64,000 bases of DNA from Pectobacterium actinidiae. Lineage in GTDB: Bacteria; Pseudomonadota; Gammaproteobacteria; Enterobacterales; Enterobacteriaceae. The stretch lies in contig NZ_JRMH01000001.1 of NCBI RefSeq assembly GCF_000803315.1, forward strand, positions 1,364,001 to 1,428,000, given 5' to 3'. The position numbers and the translations under genes were made by a program. Positions 45,045 through 55,719 of the stretch are shown in pieces; positions within the stretch are counted from its first letter, which is position 1; each line of letters opens with the position of its first letter. The notes beneath the pieces are model-generated. The model ran no database searches. It was given only the letters and a program-made list of their open reading frames with translations, and was not told where the DNA came from.

Positions 45045-45719
45045 GATTAATCTCCATTTATATGACGGCAATCTATTACCTGAAGATCCTTTCTCTCTTT
45101 AGTAATTTATGGCATATATTAGTCTCTAATAAATTTCCGGATAGATGATCGGTTTTGAAAGTCATAGTTTTGTCGATAAATTATTTAATTGTATTTTTTA
45201 TTGTAGTTTTTATTTCATGAGTGAGTTTTTTTTCCTACTCATGCGCTATTTCATAATCAATCTAGACGTGGTGATCCTGTTGTTATAAATTGGCTACAGT
45301 GCTGTTGGTTATTTTAAAACCCCCTTCGTTAACTTTCCATTGAGGGGTGGAAATTAGCAAGTTCAACGAATTTTAGAGCTTATTTAATTTTTTTTAGACT
45401 GGCTGATTTCATGATGGAATTAGGAAGTACAGGCGGCCCTCGTCAGTGAAGATTTGGACGCCATTCTGGATACCATCATTTTACATCTATATCTGAAATA
45501 TACTGATGTTGTTTAGTGTAGTGATGCGCTGATACTGAAAACTAAATATCCGTATTGTGAGGATAAACGTCTCGCTTTCGAGACGTTACTGGCTCAAGGG
45601 CGCTTAAAATTCTGAGTCCTATTAAGATGGAACTGACAATAATCTAAACGCCAAAATTTCTCGACTTGGGTCAGTTAGCATGTAGCTGATATCTATCTAC
45701 ACATTGGGGTGCCCCATTT
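45045..45719. other. 675-bp gap, probable right-hand decay zone of the element
   Basis: Very AT-rich up to about 45400, then a decayed coding fragment (listed separately), then about 100 bp with no features before the AraC gene. No attachment repeat or tRNA was found here, so the border of the integrated element cannot be placed. Confidence 0.5.
45424..45615 (+). pseudogene. Decayed coding fragment with an internal stop
   Basis: One frame reads EVQAALVSEDLDAILDTIIL and continues HLYLKYTDVV up to a TAG at 45514, then CSDALILKTKYPYCEDKRLA, FETLLAQGRLKF, ending at TGA 45613. The steady protein-like composition on both sides of the stop suggests a broken gene. The family is not recognised. Confidence 0.45.
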
Positions 45720-46622
45720 TTATTTGCTTGAGGAATATTTCCTTAATTTTTTCATATCTCGGAGCGGAGGTGAGCCAAACAGTCGGGTATATTCACGGCT
45801 GAACTGGGATGCGCTTTCATATCCGACACGAACGGCAGCGCTGCTCGCATCAAGACTTTCGTTCATCATCAACTGCCGAGCTTCTTGTAATCGCAAATTC
45901 TTTAAATATTGCAAGGGACTCATATCGGTTAGTGATCGGAAGTGCTGACGGAAGGCCGAAGGACTCATATATGCTTTGGCGGCCAATTCCTCCATCGATA
46001 AGTCCTGGGTGAAATTGAGCTTTAGCCATGACAGGACTTTGGCAATTTGCTGCCCTGGTGACCCCAGTGTGACTAGATGTCTCAATGTTGGGCCATGTTG
46101 TCCGTGTAGTAACCGCGCGGTTATCTCCTGCTGAATTAAGGGGGCTATGTGGGGAAGTAACGTATGGTCATTCAATAGTCGAATAAGTCGACAGATGGCT
46201 TCCAAAAGGCTCTCATCAAGTTCAACTACCGATATTGCACTGGTGCTACACGTTTTTACTGTATGGGAAAAATCCATATCGGCCACCAGTTGAGAGATAA
46301 GCCGAGCATCCAGATTCAGACGAATTCCCAGATAGGGCTCATCTGCACTGGCTTTGGTGACATGGGAGACAACCGGCAAATCGACAGAGGTTACAAGAGA
46401 TTGACCTGGCCCATAGTCGAAGATTTTATCACCCAGTGTTACCCGTTTCCCACCCTGAACGGTAATGCCTAGCCCCAGCCCGTAGATACAAGGCATGGGT
46501 GCGGTGGCGGCGCTTCTGCGATAAAGTGAGAGTGCAGGGATTGCTGTTTCGTAATCACCATCGATAGTTGCCATCTTGGCTACCAAGAGTGCCAATCTTT
46601 CACTGCCGTTTTGAGCTAGCAT
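45720..46622 (-). CDS. AraC-family transcriptional regulator (AraC_N type)
   Basis: A 300-residue regulator. The N-terminal cupin-like AraC_N domain (about 20-170; YDYETAIPALSLYRRSAATA-like start, GKRVTLGDKIFDYGPGQSLV) is followed by the two helix-turn-helix motifs of the AraC family (MEELAAKAYMSPSAFRQHF; AAVRVGYESASQFSREYTRLFG). GGAGGAG precedes the ATG. It diverges from the MdaB-like gene at 46841, and regulators of this subgroup often control nearby oxidoreductase genes. It is a good candidate reader of the TAGGCAAT repeats seen across the cluster. Confidence 0.9.
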   Translation of the reverse strand: MLAQNGSERLALLVAKMATIDGDYETAIPALSLYRRSAATAPMPCIYGLGLGITVQGGKRVTLGDKIFDYGPGQSLVTSVDLPVVSHVTKASADEPYLGIRLNLDARLISQLVADMDFSHTVKTCSTSAISVVELDESLLEAICRLIRLLNDHTLLPHIAPLIQQEITARLLHGQHGPTLRHLVTLGSPGQQIAKVLSWLKLNFTQDLSMEELAAKAYMSPSAFRQHFRSLTDMSPLQYLKNLRLQEARQLMMNESLDASSAAVRVGYESASQFSREYTRLFGSPPLRDMKKLRKYSSSK

Positions 46623-46722
46623 CTGCTCCTCCCCTTTTCGTAAGATTTTCCGATATGTTCAGTAATGAAAAGTCTAACATTGTTCTGTAATTATATTGCC
46701 GATATTGATAGCGGTTAATCGA

Positions 46723-46732
46723 ATTAGGCAAA
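46723..46732 (+). promoter_or_regulatory. TTAGGCAA-type element upstream of mdaB-like gene
   Basis: ATTAGGCAAA, a near match to the TAGGCAAT element found at several other promoters of the redox cluster, lies in the AraC/MdaB divergent gap 109 bp upstream of the MdaB-like start. Confidence 0.4.
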
Positions 46733-46840
46733 AAATCAATCATATCTGGCAAGCGTGAGTTTCACTCACCGAGCCATACTATCTGCCTACAAATACTGTC
46801 TTTCGCACGTCTCTTAAGGCAATCAAACGCAGGAAATATT

Positions 46841-47434
46841 ATGAAGAACGTATTGATCATCAACGCACATCAGTTCTATGAAGGTATTTCGTCAGGGAGT
46901 TTAAACAAGACGTTAATTAGCGTGATTCAAGAGGCAATGGAAAAGCGCGGTTACACGGTGAAACTCACCGATATAGAACGAGGCTATGATATTAATGAAG
47001 AGGTTGAAAAGCATCTTTGGGCTGACATCATTATTACCCAATCTCCTGTGTACTGGTTCAGCACACCTTGGATTTATAAAAAGTATGTCGATGAAGTCTT
47101 TACTGCTGGTCTTATGCAACAGTGTTTCCTGGTGGATGATGGCAGAACGCGGCAAGATCCAAGTCGGCAATATGGTTCGGGGGGGAAAATGCAAGGTAAG
47201 CAGTACATGCTTTCGCTGACTTGGAATGCCCCGAGAGAGGCCTTTGATGACAAAGAACAGATCTTATTTTCCGGAAAATCGGTGGATGATGTGTTCGCTT
47301 ACAATACGGTCAATTACAAGTTTTGCGGTGTCGAACCAGTGCCGTCATTTTCGTGTTTCGATGTAATGAAAGCTCCTGAGATCGAGAAAGATATCGAAAG
47401 ACTGAAAGAACATTTGGCATATATTTTTTCCTAA
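46841..47434 (+). CDS. MdaB-like NAD(P)H:quinone oxidoreductase (cytoplasmic)
   Basis: A 197-residue flavodoxin-fold enzyme starting NVLIINAHQFYEGISSGSLN, with the FAD-binding segment TQSPVYWFSTPWIYKKYVDE and YGSGGKMQGKQYMLSLTWNA, the MdaB (modulator of drug activity B) pattern. It should reduce quinones in two-electron steps and limit oxidative stress. It has no signal peptide. A close paralogue with a Tat-type leader is encoded at 54129-54872. AGGAAA gives its ribosome site. Confidence 0.88.
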   Translation: MKNVLIINAHQFYEGISSGSLNKTLISVIQEAMEKRGYTVKLTDIERGYDINEEVEKHLWADIIITQSPVYWFSTPWIYKKYVDEVFTAGLMQQCFLVDDGRTRQDPSRQYGSGGKMQGKQYMLSLTWNAPREAFDDKEQILFSGKSVDDVFAYNTVNYKFCGVEPVPSFSCFDVMKAPEIEKDIERLKEHLAYIFS

Positions 47435-47744
47435 AATAGATATCTGGTTGATTACCATCGGTTATGTTTTAAAAGAGCTAAAAAACCTAGACGGTACAAT
47501 GCTTAAATCTATTAATAACTATTTTAAATAAATAGATGTATCTGGTTTGAATCTATAATGTCGTCTCCTCGTGATTTAGCAGTGTTAATCGAGGAGATAA
47601 TATTAATATCTCCTTAGTCAGTAATCGGTTGTGCCAATTTTACAATAATCACTTATTTCTTGATAAATAGAAATTAATTGACTCAATATACTCTGATACC
47701 AGAATTCCTGCTAAATATTTAATGTTATCGAAAAGGATAAAAAG
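47435..47744. other. 310-bp intergenic region with a palindrome
   Basis: AT-rich. A hairpin AGGAGATA/TATCTCCT (47592-47614) without a T-run is the only clear structure. No gene. Confidence 0.45.
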
Positions 47745-48422
47745 ATGACAAAAATTCTGCATATTGATGCCAGTGCGCGCCCGGGTTTAGGCGGAATTGA
47801 TTTACATGGTTCTTACAGCCGCCGCTTGACCCACGATTTCGTAAAGTATTGGTTATCACGTCAGCCTGATGCTGCCGTTCGTTATCGTGATGTTGGGCTG
47901 CAACCACCCGATCATATAAACCATTCTTGGATTGAGGCTGGATTCGGTTCGGGTCTTGAGCCGGTAGAAGTCGATCGCGTATTGGAAAAAAGTAATGAAT
48001 TCGTCGATGAATTACTCTGGGCCGATTTGTTGGTTCTGGGGGTTCCTATGTACAATTTTGGTATGCCATCTAGCCTGAAAGCGTGGATAGATAAAATTGT
48101 TCGGCTGGGGCGGACACTGTTTTATACTCCCGATGTTCCTGGACATCCTTTCACTGGTGCCTTTTCTGAACGGCCACTACCGGTTGTACTTTTATCTTCA
48201 CGCGGTGACCATGGAATGGATCCGGGGGGAGAATATGCACATATGAATCATCTTGACCCTGCTATAAAGACAGCTCTGGGTTTTATTGGCATCAATGAGA
48301 TTCATTGCATTGCTGTTGAACATCAATCTGAAGGGGGAGACGCTTTATCCCATTCCCTAAAGAGTGCCTTGTCACGTACTACGGATCTGGCGGATACCCT
48401 ATTGGCAACACGCGGTGTCTGA
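47745..48422 (+). CDS. FMN-dependent NADH-azoreductase-like protein
   Basis: A 225-residue flavodoxin-fold protein of the AzoR group: KILHIDASARPGLGG at the N-terminus and the signature VLGVPMYNFGMPSSLKAWID, then RLGRTLFYT, which binds FMN. It should reduce azo compounds and quinones with NAD(P)H in the cytoplasm. AAGGAT precedes the start. Single-gene unit ended by a strong hairpin. Confidence 0.88.
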   Translation: MTKILHIDASARPGLGGIDLHGSYSRRLTHDFVKYWLSRQPDAAVRYRDVGLQPPDHINHSWIEAGFGSGLEPVEVDRVLEKSNEFVDELLWADLLVLGVPMYNFGMPSSLKAWIDKIVRLGRTLFYTPDVPGHPFTGAFSERPLPVVLLSSRGDHGMDPGGEYAHMNHLDPAIKTALGFIGINEIHCIAVEHQSEGGDALSHSLKSALSRTTDLADTLLATRGV

Positions 48423-48493
48423 GGTTTTGTTAGGAGGCTGAAGTTTTTTCTTGGCCGATAGTGTGGAGATAAAAATATTTTCACCATGATGAA

Positions 48494-48530
48494 AATAATT
48501 AGGCCGAAACATCTTTTCGGCCTAATTATT
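48494..48530. terminator. Bidirectional terminator between convergent azoreductase and aldo/keto reductase genes
   Basis: AATAATTAGGCCGAAA (48494-48509) and TTTCGGCCTAATTATT (48515-48530) are perfect 16-bp complements with a 5-nt loop. Confidence 0.9.
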
Positions 48531-48555
48531 TAGTCGTGTTTTGAAGCTACCGCGT

Positions 48556-49901
<1,346 letters not shown>

Positions 49902-50915
49902 ATGAAAGCATATCGTTTAGATAATTTCACAAGTATTGATGACCTGCATGTACAACAGGAGAGCATCCCACACCCACAACAAGGTGAGGTATTAGTTCGC
50001 ATTCATGCGGTATCACTGAATTTTAGAGATATCGCAATCCTTCGCGGTCAGTATCCTGCTCCTCATTTAAAGGGATTGATCCCAACAAGCGATGGAGCCG
50101 GTGAAGTTATTGCCATTGGGGAGGGGGTTGATTATTTTAACGTCGGAGATCGGGTAATGGGGACGTTCCACCCCCGTTGGTTCGCAGGGCATATGCCGAC
50201 TAATCTCTTCCATTATGGTTATGGCAGTATGTCTGATGGTTGGCTGGTTGAGCAGAAAGTCGTCAACCAGGAATCACTCGTTCGTATACCAAATAATCTT
50301 TCCTATGAAGAGGCTGCTACATTGCCTTGTGCTGCATTAACAGCATGGAGCGCACTTACCGACGGTTCTCCTGTTCGCTGTGGTGATACAGTCTTGATTC
50401 AAGGGACAGGTGGTGTCTCTATCTTTGCGCTTCAGCTTGCTAAGGCTGCTGGCGCTTCTGTTATTGCGACGACATCCAGCACGGAGAAAGCTAAACGTTT
50501 ACGCGAGCTTGGAGCCGATCAGGTTATTAACTACCGCGAAGAACCGCGCTGGGGAGATCGTGTGCGGGATTTGTCTAACGGGCAAGGTGTGGATCGTATT
50601 GTGGAAGTGGGTGGGCCTGGCACAATAGCGGAAAGTCTACGTGCAATCCGTCCTGGTGGCGAAATAGCCCTTGTTGGTTTCGTGAGTTCTGGGGGCGCGG
50701 GCGTAGACTACATCAATATGTTTATGAGCGGTGCGACATTGCGGCATATTTCAGTTGGTAGTCGTGAAGCACTTAAGGAGCTCGTGCGTGCGATCGAGAT
50801 GGCCGATATTAAACCAGTTATCAACCGCGTTTTTGATTTTGAGGAAGCTAAGCAGGCTTTTGTTCATCTTGACAGCAGAGCACACTTCGGAAAAGTCGTC
50901 ATAAGATGTTCCTAG
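49902..50915 (+). CDS. Zinc-type/quinone-reductase-like alcohol dehydrogenase (MDR family)
   Basis: 337 residues from ATG 49902 (MKAYRLDNFTSIDDLHVQQE; the open frame upstream is not supported). GroES-like N-terminal fold followed by the Rossmann domain with VLIQGTGGVSIFALQLAKAA. The structural-zinc cysteine cluster of classical alcohol dehydrogenases is absent, as in quinone oxidoreductase-type members. Uses NAD(P)H in the cytoplasm; substrate unknown. Preceded by the tandem TAGGCAAT elements. Confidence 0.9.
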   Translation: MKAYRLDNFTSIDDLHVQQESIPHPQQGEVLVRIHAVSLNFRDIAILRGQYPAPHLKGLIPTSDGAGEVIAIGEGVDYFNVGDRVMGTFHPRWFAGHMPTNLFHYGYGSMSDGWLVEQKVVNQESLVRIPNNLSYEEAATLPCAALTAWSALTDGSPVRCGDTVLIQGTGGVSIFALQLAKAAGASVIATTSSTEKAKRLRELGADQVINYREEPRWGDRVRDLSNGQGVDRIVEVGGPGTIAESLRAIRPGGEIALVGFVSSGGAGVDYINMFMSGATLRHISVGSREALKELVRAIEMADIKPVINRVFDFEEAKQAFVHLDSRAHFGKVVIRCS

Positions 50916-51053
50916 AAGCAGACCTACGTAGAGTGGCAAAACCATTCCACTGATCGTTCACGCTGCTGTGTAATGGTTGTTGCAAATCGGTTTATCACCT
51001 ATCAGCTTCGCAGATTAACCCGTTAGTCTGCGCCCTATATAGAGGTAAGCAAG

Positions 51054-51692
51054 GTGAGCTGGAAGAAAAACATGTTTGTTTATGCAGCGGTGTTGGTCTT
51101 GGTTGTTGGGAGTATCCCTTTTATCGTTATGGTCGTAAAGGATCGGACTTATGTTCCAAGCCCTGTTTATGCGCCTACTGGTGAATCAAACCGTGCAGTT
51201 GCAGTCGTCTATTATTCTCGTTCAGGGCATTCTGAGGCTGTGGCGCGTGAAATTGCCCAGACATTTAATGCCCCGATTGCTCGTATATATGCTGAATATA
51301 CTCTCGATATTGCAGGGCAAAGAAATGCTGTATCGGATGCAAGTAAGGAAATACACCCCAAAATCATTGTGGAACCTATCGAGTTAGCGCCAGTTAAGCG
51401 AATTTTTCTGGTTTCACCGACCTGGATGTTCCGCCCTGCAACACCTCTCTGGGCTTATGTTGAGCAGACGGATCTTACAGGAAAACAAGTTGTGCTTATT
51501 ACCACGGGTAATAGCAGATTCAAACAAGAAGAGACGGATGCTTTTGCGGCGCGGGTGGCGGCCCACGGCGGTCATCTCGTTCACCATATCTTCCTGCGTC
51601 GTGGGCGTATTTATTGGCAGAAGAATCGTGAAGAATTGATTGAGGACGTCAGAGATCAGATACGTCAATACCAGCATGTCATATTATTGTAA
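51054..51692 (+). CDS. Membrane-anchored flavodoxin-like protein
   Basis: 212 residues from GTG 51054 (AGAGG 8 bp upstream). An N-terminal signal-anchor (FVYAAVLVLVVGSIPFIVMV, about 8-27) is followed by a flavodoxin domain: VAVVYYSRSGHSEAVAREIA binds the FMN phosphate, and VSPTWMFRPATPLWAYVEQ forms the second loop. The flavodoxin part would face the periplasm if the anchor is N-in. It may serve in electron transfer to periplasmic or membrane partners of this cluster, such as the DUF4405 protein. Confidence 0.82.
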   Translation: MSWKKNMFVYAAVLVLVVGSIPFIVMVVKDRTYVPSPVYAPTGESNRAVAVVYYSRSGHSEAVAREIAQTFNAPIARIYAEYTLDIAGQRNAVSDASKEIHPKIIVEPIELAPVKRIFLVSPTWMFRPATPLWAYVEQTDLTGKQVVLITTGNSRFKQEETDAFAARVAAHGGHLVHHIFLRRGRIYWQKNREELIEDVRDQIRQYQHVILL

Positions 51693-51995
51693 TTATACGC
51701 TAACTCATCAGCGGATGAATATTCCTTGTTTGAGCTATAAAACGCTACGCTACATTTACTATTTTCAAGAATGGACTTATTAGTTTAGGCAATAACCGGG
51801 GTGATTTTTCACAGCGTATTTTATCGTACTTAGGCGATACCGAATGTGTAAGAAAATATTATCATCTGTGCATATGTAAGGTGGTATTGAAACTAAATAG
51901 TCATGACTACGAATGATATCAGTGTACAGTCATTCTAGGAGCTGAATTGGTGGGATTATAGGACCGAGAACAATCTATTTTTAACAGGTAATCCT
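51693..51995. other. 303-bp intergenic region with a TAGGCAAT element
   Basis: No gene. TAGGCAAT at 51786-51793 and a TTAGGCGAT variant at 51830-51838 precede the old yellow enzyme gene by about 160-210 bp. Confidence 0.5.
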
Positions 51996-53138
51996 ATGAA
52001 TGAGAACTTTCATAAAATATTTGAACCCTTCGTTTTCCCCAACGGAATTACTCTACGTAACCGTATGGTGATGGCTCCTATGACAACGTGGGCCGGTAAT
52101 ACCGATGGAAGCATCTCTGATGAAGAGATTACATACTATCGGCGCAGGGTAAATGGAGTTGGCCTTGTCATTACCGGCTGTACTCACGTTCAGGAAAACG
52201 GTATTGGTTTCACCAATGAATTTGCTTCTTACGACGATCGTTTTATTCCGAGTTTGAAGCGGTTGGCTGACGCGGGGAAGGGCGGAGGATCACACATGAT
52301 TTTGCAATTATTTCATGCGGGAAACAAAGCTATACCTGAGTTGATACCTAACGGTGATGTTGTCAGTGCCAGCGCGGTCAATACTGAGGCTGGGCCTTTC
52401 GGCGTGCCTGCGCTTACGCCGCGTCAACTTACTCACGATGAGATCAAAGAGGCCATCAGGGCCTTTGGCGATGCCACTCGTCGCGCCATAGAAGCCGGTT
52501 TTGATGGTGTTGAACTGCATGGTGCTCATAGTTTTCTGATTCAGAATTTCTTTTCACCAAAATTTAACCGCCGGACGGATGAATGGGGCGGATCGCTTGA
52601 GAATCGCCTGCGTTTCCCGCTGGCCGTGGTGCAGGAAGTAAAACGCGTCATCAAGACCTATGCTACTGGACCGTTTATTCTTGGCTACAGGCTTTCACCG
52701 GAAGAACCGGATAGGGAGGGACTGAGAATTGACGATACCTATGTACTTATCGATGAGCTAATTAACCACGGTATTGGCTATATTCACGTTTCACTCACAA
52801 ATATCCTTGAAACCTTGCCTATAGATAGTGCTGAAGACAAAACGATAGCGATGCTACTTCTCGAGCGCATCAATGGACGTGCCCCTGTCATTGCCGCTGG
52901 GCAGATCAAAACCCCCAATCAGGCTGCTGAGGCCCTTGAGCTTGGCTTGCCACTTGTGGCGATCGGCAAAACTCTTGTCGTTAATCCCGATTGGATAGAG
53001 CTGGCAGAAAAGGGACATTCTGAAGAAATAGACATCGCTTTAGACCAGTCAAAAATCGCGTACAGTGATATCCCGAGTAAGTTGTGGGACGTGATTGACG
53101 CTACTCCTGGTTGGTTCGACATTAAAAACGCAAAGTAG
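51996..53138 (+). CDS. Old yellow enzyme-type NADH:flavin oxidoreductase
   Basis: A 380-residue FMN TIM barrel. It starts FEPFVFPNGITLRNRMVMAP and contains HGAHSFLIQNFFSPKFNRRT, then DEWGGSLENRLRFP, the OYE fingerprint with the substrate-binding His-x-x-His/Asn and the FMN segment. It should reduce activated C=C bonds of enones or nitro compounds. The domain arrangement is closer to YqjM/ene-reductases than to NemA (inference). CAGGTAA upstream of the ATG. Confidence 0.92.
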   Translation: MNENFHKIFEPFVFPNGITLRNRMVMAPMTTWAGNTDGSISDEEITYYRRRVNGVGLVITGCTHVQENGIGFTNEFASYDDRFIPSLKRLADAGKGGGSHMILQLFHAGNKAIPELIPNGDVVSASAVNTEAGPFGVPALTPRQLTHDEIKEAIRAFGDATRRAIEAGFDGVELHGAHSFLIQNFFSPKFNRRTDEWGGSLENRLRFPLAVVQEVKRVIKTYATGPFILGYRLSPEEPDREGLRIDDTYVLIDELINHGIGYIHVSLTNILETLPIDSAEDKTIAMLLLERINGRAPVIAAGQIKTPNQAAEALELGLPLVAIGKTLVVNPDWIELAEKGHSEEIDIALDQSKIAYSDIPSKLWDVIDATPGWFDIKNAK

Positions 53139-53144
53139 AATATT

Positions 53145-53152
53145 TAGGCAAT
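53145..53152 (+). promoter_or_regulatory. TAGGCAAT element upstream of the SDR gene
   Basis: TTTAGGCAATAG lies directly after the old yellow enzyme stop and about 190 bp before the SDR start, on the same strand as the other copies. Confidence 0.4.
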
Positions 53153-53177
53153 AGCTGACACGATCGATTAATTAAAT

Positions 53178-53309
53178 ATCGACACCCCCATTCGCTTTGC
53201 GGCTGGCGCTGATGCTGTACAGGCTTTTGAGAATAAGGCCCAGGTGCTTCTCGATCAGGCTGATGTTCACCGCAAGCTATCTTCATCGCTCGCGCATGGT
53301 GATGTTTAA
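53178..53309 (+). pseudogene. C-terminal remnant of an unidentified gene
   Basis: A 43-codon frame IDTPIRFAAGADAVQAFENK, then AQVLLDQADVHRKLSSSLAH, then GDV-stop lies between the old yellow enzyme and SDR genes without a start codon. The composition is protein-like, suggesting a deleted gene of which only the end survives. The family could not be named. Confidence 0.45.
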
Positions 53310-53342
53310 CGCTCTGTTTCATAATTCACTGAGGATATATTC

Positions 53343-54104
53343 ATGACATCAAAACTTAACGGTACCGTCGCCCTTGTGACGGGGGCGAGTAGTGGAATCG
53401 GTCATGCCACTGCTTTGGTTCTTGCTGCACAGGGAGCATCAGTCGCACTGGTTGCCCGCCGACAAGAAAGGTTGGAAGCGCTTGTTAGACAGATTGAAGA
53501 GGTTGGTGGGACTGCATTTGCCATTCCTGCAGATATAACTGACCGTGGACAAGCAGAAGCGGCGGTCCAACAGGTGATCGATCGATTTGGACATCTGGAT
53601 ATTTTGGTCAACAATGCAGGGCTGATGTTGCTCGGCCCTATTGTTGGTGCAGATCCTGATGAATGGGAGCGTATGATCGCCATTAACCAGAAGGGTTTGC
53701 TCTATATGACGCATGCGGCTTTGCCTCATTTATTAGAAGCTGCGGAGAACGGCCCCCGCCGCGTTGCCGATATTGTAAATATCTCCTCAATTGCTGGCCG
53801 TGTAGCATGGGCGAATTACGGTGTTTACAACATGACAAAGTTCGGTGTTAACGGGTTCACCGAGTCGTTGCGCCAAGAGATCACCAAAAAACATGTTCGA
53901 GTTGGTGTGCTTGAACCAGGCGGTGTCAATACAGAATTAGGCTCGCACAATAGTGGGCCGATGCGCGAAAGCATCGATACGTTCTATAAGACTACCGAGG
54001 TTCTGCAATCGGAAGATATAGCCGAAGGCGTCGCTTATATGGTTACACGACCACGCCATACATCTGTCAGTGAGCTGTGGATCATGCCTACCGATCAAGC
54101 CTAA
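53343..54104 (+). CDS. Short-chain dehydrogenase/reductase
   Basis: A 253-residue classical SDR: TGASSGIG cofactor loop at 13-20, NNAG at 90-93, catalytic Ser near 148 (VNISSIAG) and Tyr162-x3-Lys166 (YNMTK). It uses NAD(P)H on an unknown carbonyl or alcohol substrate. GAGGATAT precedes the ATG. It is followed at 24 bp by the exported MdaB-like gene, so the two are probably one transcript. Confidence 0.93.
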   Translation: MTSKLNGTVALVTGASSGIGHATALVLAAQGASVALVARRQERLEALVRQIEEVGGTAFAIPADITDRGQAEAAVQQVIDRFGHLDILVNNAGLMLLGPIVGADPDEWERMIAINQKGLLYMTHAALPHLLEAAENGPRRVADIVNISSIAGRVAWANYGVYNMTKFGVNGFTESLRQEITKKHVRVGVLEPGGVNTELGSHNSGPMRESIDTFYKTTEVLQSEDIAEGVAYMVTRPRHTSVSELWIMPTDQA

Positions 54105-54128
54105 CTCTTTCTTATAGGAACTATCCAA

Positions 54129-54872
54129 ATGAGTAATCCACCGTTCAAAGAGGATGAAGATAAGGATGTGGGTAATATCGCGGGATATGAGCGCCGCACA
54201 TTCATTAATATGGGGCTCATTGTAACTGCGGCGGCACTGTTACCTGGCTTTGTAGATAGTGCCGTTGCTGCCCCACAAAGCACGAAACAGAATGTTCTTG
54301 TGATCAACGCACATCAAAAATATCCCGGTATTAGCGAGGGAAAGCTTAATAATACGTTCACGGCCTTGATCAAGGATGAGATGACGAACAAGGGGTACGA
54401 GGTCCGGGAAACTTATATCGAGCAGGGTTATAATATTGATGAGGAAGTGCAAAAGCATCTTTGGGCAGATATTGTTATTACTCAGTCACCGATGTTCTGG
54501 TTCGGAGCGCCTTGGATCTATAAAAAGTATGTCGATGAAGTGTTCACCGCAGGTATGATACAGCAAAGTTTTATATCGGGGGATGGGCGGACATCAGATG
54601 ATCCGAGTAGGCAGTACGGTAGCGGTGGGAAATTGCAGGGTAAAAAATTCCTGTTATCCTTGACAATGAATTCGCCAAAAGAAGCATTTAACGACAAGAA
54701 TCAAAAGTTGCATGCAGGGCGCTCTCTCGAGGATCTATTTTCTGCGACCACATCTGTTTATAAATTTTGCGGTTTTGAAATTCTGCCTATATTCGGCTCT
54801 TATGATGTAATGAGAGCTCCGCAAGTTAGCCGTGATATGGAACAATTGAAACAGCAGTTGGCGACCTTGTAG
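54129..54872 (+). CDS. MdaB-like quinone oxidoreductase with Tat-type leader
   Basis: A 247-residue paralogue of the protein encoded at 46841 with an extra N-terminal leader containing ERRTFINMG (twin Arg22-Arg23), a hydrophobic stretch and AVA-APQ as a likely cleavage site. This is a Tat export signal that would carry the folded flavoprotein to the periplasm. The enzyme part has the same TQSPMFWFGAPWIYKKYVDE segment. An exported MdaB homologue is uncommon (inference). Confidence 0.85.
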   Translation: MSNPPFKEDEDKDVGNIAGYERRTFINMGLIVTAAALLPGFVDSAVAAPQSTKQNVLVINAHQKYPGISEGKLNNTFTALIKDEMTNKGYEVRETYIEQGYNIDEEVQKHLWADIVITQSPMFWFGAPWIYKKYVDEVFTAGMIQQSFISGDGRTSDDPSRQYGSGGKLQGKKFLLSLTMNSPKEAFNDKNQKLHAGRSLEDLFSATTSVYKFCGFEILPIFGSYDVMRAPQVSRDMEQLKQQLATL

Positions 54873-54913
54873 TTTTATGTGTCAAAATAAGCCTGTTTTT
54901 TTAGAGTAAAAAA

Positions 54914-54944
54914 ATCAAGTCACTGAAAAAATCAGTGACTTGAT
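54914..54944. terminator. Hairpin terminator between convergent genes
   Basis: ATCAAGTCACTG (54914-54925) pairs with CAGTGACTTGAT (54933-54944), with an A-run before it and a T-rich stretch shortly after. It separates the SDR/MdaB-like unit from the DUF4405 gene. Confidence 0.8.
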
Positions 54945-55012
54945 ATTATATCTTTTTTTCGCGATTTAATACTGTTGTGTAACATATTCCAAGAAGGTAT
55001 ATCCTTCCATTA

Positions 55013-55699
55013 TTATCCTCCTGTAGGCTTTTCTCTAAACAAAAATAGCCATAATAAATATCTTGTCAGGTAAGAGAAAAAAATGATGACAGCAAAAAAA
55101 TCCCAATAAAATATTGCTTTCGACTCTTCAAAGTTGAAGAAGGCAAAATCCACCTGAATCAATAAATATGGCAGCATGTCTCGATAAATAAAGGTATAAA
55201 GGCCGTATATTGATATCACAATAAAAATAAGTGGCATTATTTTTGTGGCGAATAATGAAATTGGTGAAATACTCCATATCTTGCAGAAAAAATTAGCTAA
55301 CATTTTCCAATGCAAACCTAAATGCAGGGCAATAATAACCTGCCCCCAATGTACACTGGTCATGTGTATTTTCCTGACAAGATCTGATGTGCTATGGATC
55401 GGCAAGTCAGGTAAGACATGCCGTGATAGCATTATTCCACTAAGTATTGCGGAAAGTAAAACCAACATTAAGAGAATATTCACCGATACTTGTAGGAAAC
55501 GGAGTGCCGAATATTCCCCTTGAAAGAGTTTTTGGAACCAATGGCTATTTAAACCGTTATGCAATAAAATAATAAAGAAAAAAATAACACCAAGCCATTC
55601 ATGTATATTTTCACCCCATAAATGAAACCCCATCAGTGATAACAAAATTAACAGCATCACCGTATCTTGAATGACCTGGAATTTATATTTTGCTTTCAT
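55013..55699 (-). CDS. DUF4405-type cytochrome b-like membrane protein
   Basis: A 228-residue protein with five or six membrane helices and paired histidines suited to heme binding (MGFHLWGENIHEWLG; LLHNGLNSHWF; KIHMTSVHWGQ; LHLGLHWKM). These DUF4405 proteins often accompany extracytoplasmic flavin electron-transfer proteins. It is the last gene of a three-gene minus-strand unit with a periplasmic flavodoxin and a Tat-exported hydrolase, and may pass electrons between quinol and the periplasm. Confidence 0.78.
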   Translation of the reverse strand: MKAKYKFQVIQDTVMLLILLSLMGFHLWGENIHEWLGVIFFFIILLHNGLNSHWFQKLFQGEYSALRFLQVSVNILLMLVLLSAILSGIMLSRHVLPDLPIHSTSDLVRKIHMTSVHWGQVIIALHLGLHWKMLANFFCKIWSISPISLFATKIMPLIFIVISIYGLYTFIYRDMLPYLLIQVDFAFFNFEESKAIFYWDFFAVIIFFSYLTRYLLWLFLFREKPTGG

Positions 55700-55719
55700 T
55701 TACTACCCTGCGATTTCTG

